From positions 124,001 through 188,000 of the forward strand of contig JADDMT010000039.1 in NCBI GenBank assembly GCA_021401465.1: 64,000 nucleotides of DNA. Reading direction: 5' to 3'. Position 1 is the first letter of the stretch; each line of letters starts with the position of its first letter. Made by a program: the position numbers and the translations under genes. Shown here in pieces: positions 1 through 10,785 of this stretch. This stretch comes from Teratosphaeria epicoccoides. Its lineage: Eukaryota; Ascomycota; Dothideomycetes; Mycosphaerellales; Teratosphaeriaceae. Under the pieces are notes generated by a model. It was not told the DNA's origin. It did not search any database and saw only the letters and a list, made by a program, of their open reading frames with translations.

Positions 1-1578
1 ACCACCATGTTTTTGCAGCTCCTCATTCAATTGTTCCTGGTTCTGGCCAATAGCCTCTTCAGTGACCTCAATGTTGTCGCCGCATTCTGCAACGTAGATC
101 TGGTACAGCGCAGACTGTTTCGAAGCCAAATCATTCTCGTGACTGATGTGCGCGAGAGCCTTGTTCTTCTTGTCCTCAAGACCATGCTTCTCTTTCTCGA
201 CGTGCTGGACGCGATTCGATTTCTCCAGGCAGACTTCGTTGAGCGTCTCGGTTTCGGCTGCAGACTCCTCAATCGGCGCTTTGTACTTCGACGTGCCAAT
301 AATGTCCTCGAGGTATTCCAGCAGGCCATCATCGTTTTCACCCTGAGCTTTCGGCTTCATCTGAGCGATCGACTCGACCTCACCTTGCAAGATCAGGAAG
401 CGTTTGTGGTCCAGATCAATGCCGCGACCTTTGAGCAGTGTGGTCACCGCTGTAAAGTCTGATGTCCGTCCATTGATATAGTACTTGCTGCTGTTGTTCT
501 TGAAGGCTCGTCGCGAGATTACCAGCTGCGAATCTGGCAGAACAGTACACTCTCCATTCGGCTCGTCCATGACCTCTTGGAAGTGCACTTCAACCTCACA
601 AAATTCAAGGTCAGGATGATGTGCGCTGTTGTGAATAAGCGCCGAGATCTTGCCCTGCCGCATCTTGCTGGCGCGAAAACCAAAGACGAAAAGCAGAGAG
701 TCTATGACATTGCTCTTTCCCGACCCATTTGGTCCAACGACTGACGAGAACGACGCGTGGAATGGCCCGACCTGTTGCCTCCCGGCATAAGATTTGAAGT
801 TGGTCATGTAGAGATACGTGATGATCATGCGCGGTTTCGCTTCTGCTGGCTCTGTTGACTGTGGGATACCCAATGCTTTTGTCCTGACCACAATGTCCAT
901 CGGCTTCTCCAGCTTTGTGATTGACGGATCCACCTTCATGACTTGCATCTTCATCTCTGCCTTTGGTGTTTGCGCACCGTCGTCAGCCACGTCCGTCATC
1001 TCGACGTCCTCGTCCGGAGGCGTGACATTCCGCTGCGCTATCTTTGGCGTTTGCTCGTTGATCGCAATCTCTGTAATATCTGACAGCGGTGTGGTCTGGG
1101 GCGAAGCAGGCTCTGGCGATACGGATGGCTGCGGTGTCGGCAAGGGAGGCTGCAGCTCTGGCGGGTCTGGTGCGATGGACACCCGCGACGCTCTACTCTT
1201 GCGCGCCGCTCGCGCATCTTTGACGCTTCGTCTCTTGGGCGGCGATTTCTTGGTGGGCGAGGTCGGCTCATCGGCGACGCTCTCTGGTGGGCTGAAGATG
1301 TGGGAAGGCTCGATTTGCGATATGTCTACTGAGTCGCTCACTGCGGTGCGTCTCGCATTGCCAGCGCGTCTTCGCGGTGCGGTGGAGGTATTTGCCGTCG
1401 TCCTCCGTCTCGGCGATGCTCGTGCGCTCTTTGGCGCCGGCGTGAACTCTTCCTCATCCTCCTCGTCCTGGTTCCTGCTGACCACGCTGTTTTCAATGTC
1501 GGAGCCATCATCCTCGTCCACAATCACCTTTCTTCGGCCAGCGACTCGCCGAGCAGGTCGGACTGGTGAGTCCGCCAT
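1..1578 (-). CDS. SMC4: Condensin subunit SMC4, N-terminal part (cut by window edge)
   Basis: This encodes the N-terminal 526 residues of the SMC4 ATPase of condensin, which compacts chromosomes in the nucleus together with SMC2. The frame is open without introns from the ATG at 1578 (protein start MADSPVRPARR) to the window edge. About 240 low-complexity Ser/Pro/Lys-rich residues come first. The ATPase head follows with Walker A GPNGSGKS at residues 282-289 (plus-strand 712-735), and then the conserved run KGRGIDLDHKRFLILQGEVE. A charged coiled coil begins near the edge. The ABC signature, Walker B and hinge lie outside the window. The long disordered N-tail and the head wording fit SMC4 rather than SMC2. 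Identification is from family knowledge; it is confident as an SMC and good as SMC4. Confidence 0.93.
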   Translation of the reverse strand, partial: MADSPVRPARRVAGRRKVIVDEDDGSDIENSVVSRNQDEEDEEEFTPAPKSARASPRRRTTANTSTAPRRRAGNARRTAVSDSVDISQIEPSHIFSPPESVADEPTSPTKKSPPKRRSVKDARAARKSRASRVSIAPDPPELQPPLPTPQPSVSPEPASPQTTPLSDITEIAINEQTPKIAQRNVTPPDEDVEMTDVADDGAQTPKAEMKMQVMKVDPSITKLEKPMDIVVRTKALGIPQSTEPAEAKPRMIITYLYMTNFKSYAGRQQVGPFHASFSSVVGPNGSGKSNVIDSLLFVFGFRASKMRQGKISALIHNSAHHPDLEFCEVEVHFQEVMDEPNGECTVLPDSQLVISRRAFKNNSSKYYINGRTSDFTAVTTLLKGRGIDLDHKRFLILQGEVESIAQMKPKAQGENDDGLLEYLEDIIGTSKYKAPIEESAAETETLNEVCLEKSNRVQHVEKEKHGLEDKKNKALAHISHENDLASKQSALYQIYVAECGDNIEVTEEAIGQNQEQLNEELQKHGG

Positions 1579-2557
1579 GGTGAGCGATGGGCTGTACGAT
1601 TGGGCTCAGCAGTTCCACGCTATGCACTGCTTCATCTGCATGTCAACAATGGTGTGCGTACATGTAAACAGAGCCAAGCATCGGCCCCGGATCGACCCGC
1701 ATCGCGTCAGTGACTCGGTAAGGTGCCAACGCGCTCTCACGTGTGATAAGATCTTCCTCGCCGATCATCCTGAATTGCTGGATTCCAATGATCATGTGAC
1801 ATGTTGCGAATCAACGCCGAAAGCTTCGGCGGCTCGGGCGCAAAGCTTGTATCGCCAAGTCGCCTTGCATACAACTCGCAGGCTAGTAGACTCCATCCAC
1901 CGTTGTCGGCACACCGCTAGGCCGTATTACTTGCAGCGTTGGCACACATGCATCAGACCCATGCTATACTGTATCACCACCGCGCATGCACATCACCTTG
2001 CCACCTCCTACCTGCGTTGTCGCTGCGTCTGCATCGGCCGATATGCCTTACTCAGCCTTGGCGCTCGAGCTATCACATGCGACGAACGCTTCACACCTGA
2101 CACTGGTGACGTCGCGCGGAACTAACGCCTGTAAGGTTGATCGATGTACCCGGGCGATCCGGCGCAATTTCACTCTCTTGATTCTTTCTCGCATCATGTC
2201 CTCGCCGCTGAGGTGAGCAGGATCCAGCGCAGTGGGGAGGCAGCCGCAGTGCTTCATATGGCCAAGGGCGCCCCCGACAGTATTGCCCTCCTCCGTCCTT
2301 GCTATTGCTAGTGACTGTCAGCGGAGTAACAGGCTCCAACTTCTCATGCATGTACTGTTCTTTATCAAGCGTTTGAGCGTTGCGATATATAATTTGGGCG
2401 AAGTACAAACTTACAGCATAGGTCATATCGGACTTGAGGCCACCCATTGTGCCGGAAGTATTGCGCCAAACGCGGTCCAGCACCACATACAAGTCTCCAG
2501 CCCGACACACGGCTCTGTCGACGCCATCCAGCAGTCCACCACTGTCGACCCCAGCGC
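1579..2557. other. Intergenic, divergent promoter region of SMC4 and the SPT small subunit
   Basis: About 980 bp between two divergent starts. Open frames here lack a recognisable domain and run through the neighbouring starts, so I treat them as chance. No TATA box stands out. Confidence 0.5.
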
Positions 2558-2953
2558 ATGATGGCGACCTACAACCCTCCGTCCTTCCCTCGGCGACCAA
2601 GGAAGCCCAATGTCTTCAGCGAGACCCGATACCAGCTCGAACTCGCTTATTACCGTTACGAGGTTAACTCAGCCCTCTATGTCATGTCGCCGGGTGAGAA
2701 GGTCGCATACAACACCATAGTTCTCGGCTTGCTCCTCATGTTCATTTTCAGCATCTACTACTACTTCCCTCGATCGGTGCAGCTGAGCTTTCACCGACTG
2801 GGTTTCTACATCATGGGTAGTCAGGATAAGATGCAGCAAGCAGCGAGCTCGGTGGTAGATCGAACATTGGGGGCGTCAGAGGCAGTCGCGAGTCTCAAGG
2901 ATCCAGGGCTGGGTGCGGTGGTCGAGAACGCGAGCAGTGTGTTTGAACTTTGA
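2558..2953 (+). CDS. Small activating subunit of serine palmitoyltransferase (ssSPT-like)
   Basis: A single-exon 131-residue protein (130 if translation uses the second of two adjacent ATGs, at 2561). The core around residues 25-80 (ELAYYRYEVNSALYVMSPGE, then one hydrophobic segment) matches the pattern of ssSPTA/B: aromatic Tyr-rich helix, ALY, a short acidic/Gly stretch and a single membrane helix followed by YYYFPRS. ssSPT/Tsc3-type subunits bind the Lcb1/Lcb2 heterodimer in the ER, stimulate the serine plus palmitoyl-CoA condensation and help set acyl-CoA choice. The roughly 50 residues after the core form a soluble tail not present in the 70-residue animal proteins. LCB1 lies 38 kb downstream in this window. 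Recognition is by pattern and no search was run. Confidence 0.8.
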   Translation: MMATYNPPSFPRRPRKPNVFSETRYQLELAYYRYEVNSALYVMSPGEKVAYNTIVLGLLLMFIFSIYYYFPRSVQLSFHRLGFYIMGSQDKMQQAASSVVDRTLGASEAVASLKDPGLGAVVENASSVFEL

Positions 2954-3806
2954 GAAGTCAATCAACGAGTAAAGCAATCATGACACTGGATGTTCTGATT
3001 GTACGGGATTTGAAAAGGCGTCCGGTTCTAATGTGTCGCCTGGATGAAGTACGACCGGGGCTGCGGTCGTTCACGAAACGCCCTGTTACCAAGAACTCGC
3101 TTGCGTGTGGCCCGCGTGAGAACGCAACAGACACTGCAGATTGGAATATCAGGAATAAACCCAGGGAGAAGCAACAAGCTGGTCATGGACCCTGGTCACC
3201 GGAGAATGACCCTCACTCATATTATTGACCGTCAACGACTCACGACTTGGATTCTCTACATGCCTGCACAGCTTTTGCGTGCGGTATTGGCACTAGCTCG
3301 AAACTACATTTCGACAGATGACAGCACGGCGTTCGGGTCGGGAACACTCAGTCGGTGTCGCTGTACATAGATCGATAAAGCTCTTGTAGAAACGGAATAC
3401 ATCAGATCACCACTCATAATCGCGACGTCGCTCTTCCGCTTTCACTGTCAGGCGTCTGCTCCCACTCACATATCAGTCATACGAATCAATTCCATGGAAT
3501 AATTATAACATTGAAAGCTCGGCCATACGATACCGAAATTGCTCCTCCGGATATGTAATCAATCAAAGCTGTGAAATCCGCTTCCAAATTGATGGGACTT
3601 GCTTAAGCTTGTACACCTGCAATGCAAACAAGCACGAAGCACTCGACACTTCATCAAAATCTCAACTATTGTAGCTCACGATCGAAAGCTCCCACGATGC
3701 GAATGCCGGCGCATCTTTTCTAGAATAGTAGATCTGCCAACAAGAAGTGTCAAGCCACAGACTCGGACTTTTCGTACCACATCAACTGACGCCTCCATCG
3801 GCCACC
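2954..3806 (+). other. Intergenic region
   Basis: About 850 bp between two same-strand genes. I see no supported gene. It is somewhat AT-richer around 3370-3600 and presumably holds the 3' end of the upstream gene and the promoter of the oxidase. Confidence 0.4.
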
Positions 3807-5569
3807 ATGAAGCTCACGGGGAGCCTTCTCCTTGCGGCTGCAAGCTATTCCACATGGGCATCTGGCCGGGACCAGATTGTCCAGTCCGGTCAACAGGATG
3901 CCAAAGAGACGATTGCACCGTTCAATGTTGCGATAATCGGCGCCGGCGCAGCGGGCTCATCATCCGCATATCACCTGTCGAAGTTCGCCACTGAGACCAA
4001 CATCCCTGTCAACATCACTGTGTTCGAACGGAATGACCACGTCGGCGGCCGCACGACTGTAGTGAGTGTTTACAACGATGCCTCACAGCCGGTGGAGCTG
4101 GGAGCCAGTATCTTTGTCGAAGTCAACAGGATTCTGGTTGATGCTGTGAAGGAGTTCAATTTGTCTTCTGATGGCCTCACACCTGTATCTTCGCGAGTGG
4201 CAGATATTCCCGGCCCAAGTCTTGGTGTCTGGGATGGCAAAAAGCTCGTGTATACGCAGCAAGGCGAGAGCTGGTGGCGTGAGCTCGCGAGGCTGTTCTG
4301 GAGATATGGCAGTGCTCCCTACTACGTCAACAGCTTGATGAAGAAGACTGTTGGCAAGTTTTTGAAACTTTACGACGAGCCTGTGTTCCCGTGGAAGGAG
4401 CTCAGTCAGGTCGTGCGCGACGTTGACCTTATTGGGCCACTGTCTTCGACTGGAGAGCAATTCCTGGAGGCCGCGAAGATCAAGGGAGACTTTGCGCATG
4501 ATATCGTGCAGGCGAGTACGAGAGTCAATTATGCGCAAAACTTGAAGTACATAGATGGGTTGACGGCCATGGTGTGCATGGCTACTGAAGGCGCTATGGC
4601 AGTCGAGGGCGGCAATTGGCAGATCTTTGACCAAATGGCCAGGACTGCTGGGGCTAAAGTACTCCTCAACACGTCAGTCTCCTCCATACAACGAGCACCT
4701 GGTAGCCTTTATAGGCTTGGATATAACAGGCAAGGAGATGCGACAGGCCTGAGCTTGCGCTCCGACGACTTCGACGCAGTAATCCTGGCCGCACCCTACC
4801 AGTTCTCGAACATCAACATCAACAACCACCTGAGTTCCAAACTCCCGGACGCAATACCTTACGTGAAGTTGCACGTCACCCTTTTCACCTCACCGCATCT
4901 AATCGCGCCAGTCTTCGTCAACCAAGCACCCGGCAACCCCGCGCCAAAAGTTATCCTAACGACTCTTTCACCTGATGAAGCCGCCAAGGGCGGCAAAGAT
5001 AGCGCAGGAAGCTTGACTTTCTACAGCATCTCTTTGCTTCGTCCAACCACGAACCCAAAGACCGGTGAAGACGAGTATCTGTACAAGGTCTTCTCCCCAG
5101 CGCGGCTCAACACCACATTCTTCTCGCATATGCTGGGACTTCAACATCCACGGGATTATACGACGAAGTTTCCCCTTGGTGATAAAGATATTTCGTGGAT
5201 GTATCGGAAGGTATGGCATTCGTATCCTTACGAGTTGCCTCGGGTAAGACTGTCGGCCTCGATGAATGCGCCTGTGTAGATGTTGTCGGCTGATGCGTAT
5301 GATCGTAGGTCACTTTCGAAAATGTCCAATTGGACGATGGCATATGGTATACAAGTGGTATCGAGAGCTTGATTAGCACGATGGAGACTTCGGCATTAAT
5401 GGTGAGCCTCTCGATGTCCTTGGGACGGCATCGCGCCTGATTCTGACGTTTGCTGCAGGGCAAGAACGTGGCAAGACTCATCGTGGACGACTGGATGACT
5501 AAGTTTGGGGATCAGGCGCAGCTTGGTAGTCCTGAGCGAAGAGATGAATTGCTGGCGCAGGAGCTGTGA
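3807..5569 (+). CDS. Prenylcysteine oxidase / lyase (PCYOX1 family), 3 exons
   Basis: Exons 3807-5243, 5309-5401 and 5459-5569 give 546 residues. The ATG sits in GCCACCATGA and is followed by a signal-like segment (MKLTGSLLLAAASYSTWASG). A Rossmann FAD motif G45-x-G47-x-x-G50 and the downstream ERNDHVGGRTT motif identify an FAD-dependent amine-oxidase-fold enzyme. The spliced C-terminus reads GIWYTSGIESLISTMETSAL then GKNVARLIVDDW, characteristic of prenylcysteine oxidases. These cleave the thioether of farnesyl- or geranylgeranyl-cysteine released by turnover of prenylated proteins, in a lysosomal or vacuolar compartment. Both introns have GT..AG ends and keep frame (1437+93+111 nt). Without splicing, the first exon would stop early at 5279. 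Confidence 0.9.
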
Positions 5570-5970
5570 TCCGACGAAGAGCTGTCTGCCTGGGGAGGTC
5601 TTCAGCATATTACTTGACCGGCATACTTTGTTGGCCGTTCGCAGATTCAGCCGGCGTCTATCAGTTGGACTCCGCGTTATTCAAGATTCCAGGAACAATC
5701 GCAACATCGTCATACCGGAAATGAATGACCCGAAATTAGATTCAATGCATGGACACGCACATCCATACCATGAAGGCTGAACGAAGTGATGACTGGGTTG
5801 AAAAGGAAAGCCACTCGAGAAGCAGATGCAAACTTTTGCAAGATGCAGCATACACTGCAGACCCCGGCCGCTATGCACAATCGACACTGAACATCAACAA
5901 GAACCACCAATTCCCAACGCCCGTTCATGGACCAATCTCAATTCTTCCCGGCCCCACCTTCGGCACATGG
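5570..5970. other. Convergent intergenic region
   Basis: About 400 bp between the stop codons of the oxidase (plus) and the PhiA-like gene (minus). No gene is supported; it presumably holds both 3' ends. Confidence 0.45.
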
Positions 5971-6555
5971 CTAATGGCCATACTCACAGAAGGTCTCGTC
6001 ATCCTGGACGAACGCATAGAGCTCCACTGTCTCACACCCCTCAATAGACGCCGGCTTCTCCAAGTCCGTGAACCAAATCTGCCACACCCCCTTCTTCCCG
6101 ACAGACGGACAAGCCTTTGTCCCAATTGTCTTGAACGTCAGGTGACCCGTCGACGAATCAATCTCATACGGCCCCCTAAGCGCATTGGACGGCAAATTAT
6201 CCCCCTTGCCCGTAAAGTACTCCGTGTTTCCCTGCCCCATCCCGGACGCATCGGTCCAGAGGCCTTGGGGCGGTTGGTTGTTAGTCCAGAGGGAGATGTG
6301 TTTGTCGGCGTCCCAGGAGAAGGTTGCGAAAGGGTGAGGTTTGTTGGCGCATTTGGCCTTCTGCTCGCCGCCGATCCAGAGGTGGTTGTCGTAGGCCTGG
6401 ATGAGTTTGTAGTCGATCGAGGGGCCTTTGACGGCGATGCTGAAGGGGTCGTCGACGTCAGGGACTTGGGGTCGGGTGGGCACGCTGTCCCAGGGGATGG
6501 CGATGGCGAGGGCGGTGCTGGCGAGGGTGGAGAGTGTGAGGATGTTGGAGAGCAT
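5971..6555 (-). CDS. Secreted PhiA-like cell wall protein
   Basis: A single exon of 194 residues. It starts with a signal peptide (MLSNILTLSTLASTALAIA, cleaved around residue 18-20) and has no further membrane segment. The centre carries SGMGQGNTEYFTG, followed by GHLTFKTIGTKACPS and WQIW. This order of motifs (Ser-Gly-Met-Gly-Gln-Gly, then a Leu-x-Phe strand, ACP, W-x-I-W and a closing Cys) is that of the PhiA family, which in Aspergillus is an extracellular or wall protein needed for normal phialide and conidium development. Function here is inferred from that family. The CDS has no intron. A TG microsatellite lies about 80-100 bp upstream of the start. Confidence 0.7.
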   Translation of the reverse strand: MLSNILTLSTLASTALAIAIPWDSVPTRPQVPDVDDPFSIAVKGPSIDYKLIQAYDNHLWIGGEQKAKCANKPHPFATFSWDADKHISLWTNNQPPQGLWTDASGMGQGNTEYFTGKGDNLPSNALRGPYEIDSSTGHLTFKTIGTKACPSVGKKGVWQIWFTDLEKPASIEGCETVELYAFVQDDETFCEYGH

Positions 6556-7926
6556 GGTTGCTGTGGTTGTGGGGATGTTTGTTTGGGGTTATGGTTTTGT
6601 GTTGTTTTTTGTCGTGGACTGATGGAGCTGTGTTGATGTGTATGTGTGTGTGTGTGTAAGTGTAGGTCTTCTATTCGGGATGGGCAGGGTGATCTATATG
6701 TTGTCGAGGATGGGTCGACTTCTACAGGTTGCTCGTGTTTGCAGCCATTCTTAGCATACAGCCAAGCTTATGCCCGTATGCTGGCTTGGCGACAGTTGAC
6801 TAGGCCTAGTAGCAGTGTCGCGTCTTGAAGTGACGCTAGACCGGCATTCAACGGATCGTCAGGAATATGGGATTTTCGCGATCCTGCATATTGGAGCTGG
6901 TCTCGTAGGTACACTCAATTTAACTCAAGTGGCTGTGTGGCAGGGCGGTGGTTGATCTGCAGCAAGGTTTTGACCTTAGTCGTGCTTGACAGCTCATAAA
7001 TAGAAGCGAAATCTTGTCCCGACACCTGGTGGCGAGACAGTCCATGTTGGAGGTGCAGGCATGGCCTGTCCATCTATCGACCCGTAGTGAAACCAGACAA
7101 AGCAGGGATAGCCATTGTCCAGACTCACGACTTCGTTTTAAGTCGTAGTGGGTACATCTCGTTGCACCGACATGAATGTTTGGGCCATCAGACCGCCGTG
7201 CTTCTGTATGAGCCAAGCACACAGCTCCTTGGCTCTAACCTCCACGACACCTATTCGAGAGTAGCAGACTCATCACGACAACGTTTGGAGTCTGTCTCTC
7301 GCGTCGCTTTGCCATGTCGACTAGAACGGCAGCAATTGCAGTAGTCTCACAACGCGACGTCCGTCTGGCTGCAGACGAGACCTTCCGTTCTACACACGTC
7401 AAGAGTACAGGATCACCGGTTCACGTGAAGCCATTCCCGATCTTCATCTCGGGCAGTCTCACGACTCCTGAATCGTGATGCACATGCGCGGCAGGAGGCG
7501 CAGAACCAGTGAATTCTTCTTTCCTGCGGTCGCAGTAATCAAAAGATCCAATCCTCGTGCAGGTTGTCATCGTAATTATGACCAATCGATCTTATAGAGG
7601 CTGCTTGACAGCTGATTTGCCTACAGGCATACCGAATCGTGGTGTGCAGGACATGCACATCATTCTCACAAAATCAGCAGTCTACAAGCATGCGCGTACT
7701 GTGCTATTGCGGACGATAACCGAGGGATTACCGCGTGTGCATGACAGAAGATCGAATGCCCCTGGAATAGGTACTTACCTGTACATATATTGGAGGAGCT
7801 TGGTGCTCGATCAACAAGACCTTTCCGACCACATATGAGTAATCGTATCTTCTTCCACAGCAGCGATGGAAAAGGTGATTGATCTACGCCGTATGCACCT
7901 GAGCGTGACGTACCGCTACAATAAGC
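6556..7926. other. Intergenic region
   Basis: About 1.4 kb without a supportable gene. It contains the promoter of the PhiA-like gene and the TG microsatellite. Several short open frames on both strands show no domain, signal peptide or splice structure. Confidence 0.45.
6633..6658. repeat. (TG)n microsatellite
   Basis: A TG/TA-TG dinucleotide run upstream of the PhiA-like start (on its strand CA repeats), in its likely 5' UTR or proximal promoter. It may be length-polymorphic. Confidence 0.7.
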
Positions 7927-8718
7927 ATGAGTTCCTGGACTGACGCTCTCAGCTTTGCCTATGGCACGATGATTGTCGAGACTGGCGACGACGCGAAATT
8001 CCAGAAACATCTGAACATCGTCACGTCATCATCCGCCTATTTTCAGCACCGATTCGCCCGGAAATTAGCAAAGAGCAATATCAACCTAGCAAATGAAACC
8101 TGTTTCAACATCTACGCCAACCGGCTCTACACGCATGTGCTCTGCGTCACCCACACAGACACAGGATCCGATTCAGACGTGGCCAAAGACTGACTCCTCG
8201 CCGACATGTACAGCTTGTGCCTCTTTCTGGAAGATGATGCATTCACGAGACTCACCTCTGAGGTGTTCCTGGCCAAGATGCAGTCGAATGGTTCAGTCGA
8301 GCTTCCAGATTTCACGTGTATTGGGGCAGTTACCAAGTTGAAGACCAGTGCGGTCAGCAAAGGACATGCTGTTCAGCTGATGGCAGAGACGTATGCGGAG
8401 CACGCCACATGACGGCCAATTGAGACCCTGAAGGTGAAGGGCAAGGTGCCAGAGTCTTTCTGGCAGGAGTTGTGCTTGCAGATGAGCGAGGTGAGAGCTG
8501 AAGCAAAGGTCTTGGCCTGGAGTGGTTTGAAGTGCAGATTCCATGAGTATCGGTTGAATGACGAATGCGAGGTGAAAACCGAGTCGAGGAAGACTCAAGA
8601 GGCGTCGACTCATGTAAGCCAGCTTAGGAAAAACAAGACCCGGGGGAGCAGTCAATCGGCTATCAGAGTTGGCGTGAAGCATGAGGCCGACTATACCTGC
8701 CCAGCAGCCGCCTGCTGA
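7927..8718 (+). pseudogene. Decayed BTB/POZ-domain protein
   Basis: One reading frame runs from the ATG at 7927 to 8718 and is broken by two in-frame TGA codons at 8191-8193 and 8410-8412. The first part reads like a fungal BTB domain: FAYGTMIVETGDDAKFQKH, then SSSAYFQHRF and NIYANRLYTHVL, matching the usual KF-x-VH, S-x-YF and Y-x-x-WLY positions. After the first stop, LLADMYSLCLFLEDDAF corresponds to the usual leucine-rich LY-x-LAE segment, followed by FLAKM. No GT..AG intron removes the stops. Both could come from a CGA arginine codon by one C-to-T change. The last 28 bp overlap the 3' exon of prefoldin 6 on the other strand, and the extreme C-terminal part may be non-coding. Stop-codon readthrough or an assembly error is a less likely alternative. 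Confidence 0.6.
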
Positions 8719-9245
8719 GCCTGACTCTGTATCTGAATGATCTGCATCAGAATGTTTAGTGTATTTGTACAACACACATAACCCGGCAAGCGAAAGACAG
8801 TGACGATCAGAAAGAAGAACATACCTCCATTTTCTTCCCCTCACTCTTATCCTGAATCTGCTTGATATTATCCTCTACTCGCTTGATCTCCGCCCCGATA
8901 TACTCTAAGCGGCCATCGACAGTGCTTTTCGCTTCTGTCGTCTCCTGCTTGAGGAGAACAGGGCCGACGAGCTTGTAGATATTTGCTGAGTCTGAGAGGA
9001 CGGAGAACTCCTGGTGATTTGTTAGGATTGAGACAGGGGACGAGAGGAGTTGGGCAGGGTACTTTTTGTACAGATTTGTTTTCTTGTTGCTGGCTTTCGA
9101 GTTTCTGCCGGGCTTGGACGAGGGTGCTGAGTTCTAGATAGCAAACTCAGACAAAGATACAAAGAGCACATCTGGATAGGTCCGCACCGGTCTGCAAGCT
9201 CGAGTACTCGTCGGACAAGGCCTGGAGCTTTTGCTGTTGGCCCAT
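8691..9245 (-). CDS. YKE2: Prefoldin subunit 6 (beta type), 4 exons
   Basis: Exons on the minus strand are 9245-9188, 9133-9063, 9010-8825 and 8741-8691, together 366 nt and 121 residues. Spliced, it reads MGQQQKLQALSDEYSSLQTE, LSTLVQARQKLESQQQENK, VQKEFSVLSDSANIYKLVGP, VLLKQETTEAKSTVDGRLEY and ends IIQIQSQAQQAAAGQV. This is the two-helix coiled coil with a beta-hairpin (KLVGPVLLKQE) of the prefoldin beta subunit Pfd6/Yke2, part of the hexameric co-chaperone that passes unfolded actin and tubulin to CCT. All three introns are GT..AG and preserve frame. The chosen start has a GCCACCATGG context; an upstream in-frame ATG would add MTATAT. It shares a 180-bp promoter with VPS4. Confidence 0.92.
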
Positions 9246-9424
9246 GGTGGCGGTGGCCGTCATAAGGTAGAATAGCAACGATCCAGATAATGTTTTTGTC
9301 GTTGATGGCTCTTTCACGCCCCCACTATCAAGCGGGGCTTCCCGCTGTTCGATCATGACGGTTGCCAGGCAGAGATACAGCCTGTATCAACAACACACGA
9401 CAGGTCAGCGAGGTCGTCGCCAAC

Positions 9425-10785
9425 ATGTCGAATACAGATTTCCTCGGTCGCGCGATAGATGTGGTGAAGAAGGCGATTGAGCAGGACACCGCCGGCGAAT
9501 ATGAAAAGGCGTACCAGCTCTACTATCAAGCGCTGGAGCTGTTTATGCTGGCGTTGAAATGGGAGAAGAATGCCAAGTCCAAAGAGATGATCCGCTCCAA
9601 GGCGGGCGAATACATGGAGCGCGCTGAAAAACTCAAGACACACCTGGCGGAACAGGAAGGTGGGAAGAAGCGAAAACCGGCGGCGATGGGGAGCAATGGC
9701 AAGGCGAGCAATGGGGCGGGCAAGGACGATGGGGATGACGAGGATGCCGACAGCAAGAAGCTACGAGGAGCACTGCAGGGTGCCATCTTGAGTGAGAGGC
9801 CGAATGTCAAGTGGGAAGATGTGGCTGGGCTGGAGGGCGCGAAGGATGCGCTGAAAGAGGCGGTGTTGATCCCGATGAAGTTCCCACATCTCTTCACGGG
9901 CAACAGGAAGCCGTGGAAGGGCATATTGCTCTACGGTCCACCTGGTACCGGAAAGTCATACTTGGCAAAGGCTGTGGCGACAGAGGCGAACAGCACATTC
10001 TTCAGCGTGAGTTCCTCAGACCTGGTGTCAAAGTGGATGGGCGAGTCGGAGCGATTGGTGAAGCAGCTCTTCAACATGGCGCGGGATAACAAGCCAAGTA
10101 TCATCTTCATTGACGAGATCGACGCACTGTGTGGGCCGCGAGGAGAGGGCGAGTCAGAGGCGTCCCGACGAATCAAGACGGAATTGCTGGTGCAGATGGA
10201 TGGCGTGGGAAAGGATAGTAAGGACGTGTTGGTGCTGGGAGCGACGAATATCCCGTGGCAGTTGGACTCGGCGATTAGGAGACGGTTTCAGCGGAGAGTG
10301 CATATCACATTGCCTGACCAGCCGGCACGGAAGACCATGTTTCAGCTGGCGGTCGGCAACACACCTGCTGAGCTTACGTCCGACGACTATGCGACACTGG
10401 CGAAGTTGTCAGAAGGCTACTCGGGCTCAGACATTGCGAACGTGGTGCAAGACGCGCTGATGATGCCAGTACGAAAGATCACGAGCGCGACGCACTACAA
10501 GAAGGTCAGCATAACCTCTGTTCTCCGATTTGAAAGCACACATTGGCTAATATAAACCTACAGATCCAAGTCGACAGCAGAGAAAAGCTGACACCTTGCT
10601 CACCCGGCGATGACGGCGCAATCGAGATGAACTATATGCAAGTTGATCCCGAACAGCTTCAGGAACCGATATTACGTGTCAAAGATTTTGTCAAGGCGCT
10701 GAAGTCCAGCAGGCCGACGGTGAGTCGACAGGATCTGGAGAAGAATGCGGAATGGACGAAGGAGTTTGGCTTGGAGGGCAACTAG
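9425..10785 (+). CDS. VPS4: AAA ATPase Vps4 of the ESCRT pathway, 2 exons
   Basis: Exons 9425-10504 and 10564-10785 give 433 residues, close to yeast Vps4 (437). An N-terminal MIT domain (about 5-75, with the ALELFMLALKWEKN helix) is followed by an acidic linker. The AAA cassette has Walker A GPPGTGKS at 171-178, Walker B IIFIDE at 226-231 and the arginine region IRRRFQRR. The spliced C-terminus (REKLTPCSPGDDGAIEMNYM, VKDFVKALKSSRPTVS, FGLEGN) is the Vps4 signature. Vps4 disassembles ESCRT-III at endosomes, in budding and in abscission. Its MIT domain binds MIM1 motifs such as the one at the end of Vps2 encoded at 44.1-44.9 kb. The intron donor is GTCAGC, weak but followed by an in-frame acceptor; unspliced, the frame would end in unrelated residues. 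Confidence 0.97.

Noticed and set aside
818..2125. Plus-strand 435-codon open frame
   Set aside because: It lies antisense to the SMC4 N-terminus for half its length and has low-complexity Ser/Gly content from the complementary strand; no domain.
5749..6636. Plus-strand 295-codon open frame
   Set aside because: Antisense to the PhiA-like gene, which has a signal peptide and family motifs; this strand has none.
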